Below, in pieces: positions 4,605-6,228 of a stretch of 6,228 bases of DNA (the first letter of the stretch is position 1; each line of letters starts with the position of its first letter). The DNA comes from Acidobacteriota bacterium (GTDB lineage Bacteria; Acidobacteriota; Vicinamibacteria; Vicinamibacterales; CAVVIG01). The position numbers were made by a program, and so were the translations under genes. The notes under the pieces were generated by a model. It was not told where the DNA came from and ran no database searches. It was given only the letters and a program-made list of their open reading frames with translations. The stretch lies in assembly GCA_003222555.1 (NCBI GenBank), contig QHWL01000104.1, positions 1 through 6,228 on the forward strand, read 5' to 3'.

Positions 4605-6228
4605 ATGTCATCGCCGAACCGCAAGTCTCGAGCGGGATCCGCCGCGTTCATCGTCCTATTGATTGTCATCGAACTGCTTTCGGCGGCCACGATCGCGACA
4701 GCGGGCCAGGGGGCATCGAATCCTGCCGGCATCATCGGCCAGGTCACCGACAACACCGGCGCGATCCTGCCGGGGGTCACGGTTACGGCGACAAGTCCCG
4801 CGCTGCAGGTGCCATCAGTCACGGCGGTCACGGACTCGCTGGGCGAGTACCGCCTGTCCCCGTTGCCGATTGGCATCTATACGGTCACTTATGAGCTGGC
4901 CGGTTTTCAGAATCTTCGGCGGGAGGGTGTTCAACTGACGGTCGGGTTCGTGGCCAGACTCGACCAGGTGCTGAACCTGGGATCCGTATCCGAGACTATT
5001 ACGGTGTCCGCGGCGTCACCTCTGGTGGATGTGACGAGCACCGCCACCCGCACCGAGCTGACGCGCGAGCAACTGGATATCCTTCCGACCAGCCGCGATG
5101 GGCTCAAAGCCTTCATGGGCCAGGTGCCCGGCATACGCTCCAATTTGGATGTCGGCTCCTCGAGCCTGACCGACGGGGTGGTCTATCGAGTCTACGGACA
5201 GCTGGGCGAACCGTGGCAGATGCTCGAAGGGGTTCTGGCGTCCTCCCCCGACGCCGGCGGTGGCGGGGGCAGCCATATGGAGTTCAACTCGATCGAAGGG
5301 ACGCGCGTCCAGACGATCGGCAGCAACGCGGAAATGCCGCGGCGAGGCCTGTTGGTCGATGCCGTTCTCAAGTCCGGCGGCAACGAGTTTCACGGCAACG
5401 CGACGATGTATGGGTCGTCGGGTCGATTCGAAGCCAACAATGTCGACGACACCCTGCGCGCGGCGGGCGTGAGAGGCGCGCAGAAGCTTCACACGTTGCG
5501 CGACTTCAACGCGAACCTCGGCGGCCGGATCATCCGGAACAAACTCTGGTTTTTCGGCGGCTACCGCTGGGTGGGATACGACCGAGAGCAGCTGGACGCG
5601 TTCTATGACGACGGCTCGCCTATCCTGCTGAACACCTGGATGCCGTATCACCTCGAGAAGCTTTCCTATCAGGCGACGCCCGCGAATCGCTTCACGGGCT
5701 TCTACCACGTGGCCGCAGACCACCAGAGACGGGGAGCGAGCCGCTTCACCCCGGCAGAATCACGTGAGCTGGCGGTTGGGCCGGTCACCCTTACCAAAGG
5801 CGAATGGCAGGCCGTGCGCGGCAATGCGCTCGTCATGTCGGTACAGAGCGGGCTCTACCACTACGACTACGAGTACACAGGCATGGGGACAGGCAGCAGG
5901 ATCTCGACCACTGATATTGGCACGTTGCGGCAGACGGGAGACGTCCTGACCGATGGGAGACACCGGCAGTACAAGCGATATCACACCAAGGGCGTCGTGA
6001 GCTGGTACAAGTCGGATCTCCTGGCCGGCAACCATGATTTCAAAATGGGGTTCGATCACCTCAATTCATGGGTGAGCGATGCCTACAGGGTGCGGCCCGT
6101 GGCCGGCGACTATCAGCTTGTGTTCAACAATGGGGCGCCGTTCCAGATCGCCACCCGCAACACTCCGGTCTTCCCGAATAACAAGTCCGCTTACCTGGGC
6201 TTGTATTTCCAGGACACCTGGACGTTGG
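4605..6228 (+). CDS. TonB-dependent receptor with carboxypeptidase-regulatory-like N-terminal domain (Oar-like), 5' part
   Basis: 541 codons are present and the gene runs off the right edge. Family members are usually around 1000 residues or more, so about half is missing. GAGGAGG (4594-4600) lies four bases before the ATG, a tight spacing. Residues 1-34 are a signal peptide with a long hydrophobic stretch (AFIVLLIVIELLSAATIATA). Residues 42-125 form the Ig-like regulatory domain: IIGQVTDNTGAILPGVTVTA, then VTDSLGEYRLSPLPIGIYTV and FQNLRREGVQLTV. The linker SETITVSAASPLVDVTST (129-146) leads to a plug domain with REQLDILPTSRDG (154-166), a Gly-rich loop (218-222) and VLKSGGNEFHG (254-264). 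Barrel strands follow, for example LWFFGGYRW (314-322) and SAYLGLYFQDTW (528-539). It should lie in the outer membrane and import a bound ligand with TonB energy, but the ligand is unknown. It is divergent from the oxidase. Confidence 0.93.
   Translation, partial: MSSPNRKSRAGSAAFIVLLIVIELLSAATIATAGQGASNPAGIIGQVTDNTGAILPGVTVTATSPALQVPSVTAVTDSLGEYRLSPLPIGIYTVTYELAGFQNLRREGVQLTVGFVARLDQVLNLGSVSETITVSAASPLVDVTSTATRTELTREQLDILPTSRDGLKAFMGQVPGIRSNLDVGSSSLTDGVVYRVYGQLGEPWQMLEGVLASSPDAGGGGGSHMEFNSIEGTRVQTIGSNAEMPRRGLLVDAVLKSGGNEFHGNATMYGSSGRFEANNVDDTLRAAGVRGAQKLHTLRDFNANLGGRIIRNKLWFFGGYRWVGYDREQLDAFYDDGSPILLNTWMPYHLEKLSYQATPANRFTGFYHVAADHQRRGASRFTPAESRELAVGPVTLTKGEWQAVRGNALVMSVQSGLYHYDYEYTGMGTGSRISTTDIGTLRQTGDVLTDGRHRQYKRYHTKGVVSWYKSDLLAGNHDFKMGFDHLNSWVSDAYRVRPVAGDYQLVFNNGAPFQIATRNTPVFPNNKSAYLGLYFQDTWTL

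Noticed and set aside
5016..5723. Minus-strand open frame of 235 codons
   Set aside because: It is antisense to the TonB receptor plug and barrel and shows no motif of its own.

Overview
The window looks like a GC-rich chromosomal segment from an acidobacterium, possibly Vicinamibacteria-like. This is inferred from family content: secreted NHL-repeat propellers in multiple copies, and a large TonB-dependent receptor with an N-terminal carboxypeptidase-regulatory-like domain. No rRNA, tRNA, CRISPR array, transposase or phage gene is visible.

Layout. (1) At 1-345 (minus) lies the 5' part of a secreted NHL-propeller gene that runs off the left edge. (2) The 486 bp at 346-831 hold no intact gene. 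They do hold two minus-strand gene relics: the 3' end of a BACON-like domain (440-592), and directly upstream a 5' piece of another copy of the left-edge NHL gene (641-710). (3) At 832-1881 and 1931-2977 (plus) are two tandem secreted propellers, 49 bp apart and probably one transcript. (4) A symmetric hairpin at 3017-3043 serves as terminator between convergent genes. (5) At 4212-3073 (minus) is a cytoplasmic FAD-dependent amine oxidase of the monomeric sarcosine oxidase type. (6) A divergent intergenic region follows, with a perfect TTGACA box and a downstream inverted repeat. (7) From 4605 to the right edge (plus) is a TonB-dependent receptor, truncated by the window.

The most interesting point is the tandem pair. 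The first protein carries, in order, what look like all the key residues of the peptidyl-alpha-hydroxyglycine alpha-amidating lyase (PAL) domain of animal PAM: catalytic Arg and Tyr, three metal-binding His, a second Arg and a Cys pair. The second, with the same fold and conserved flanks, has lost every one of these except the first Arg. This suggests a catalytic copy next to a non-catalytic copy, beside a third related gene and the fragment of a fourth. No peptidylglycine hydroxylating (PHM) partner is present, so the substrate is unknown.

How the genes work together is only partly visible. The propellers are exported and the receptor sits in the outer membrane, so both face the envelope or exterior. 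The oxidase is cytoplasmic and transcribed separately. No shared pathway can be shown from this window.
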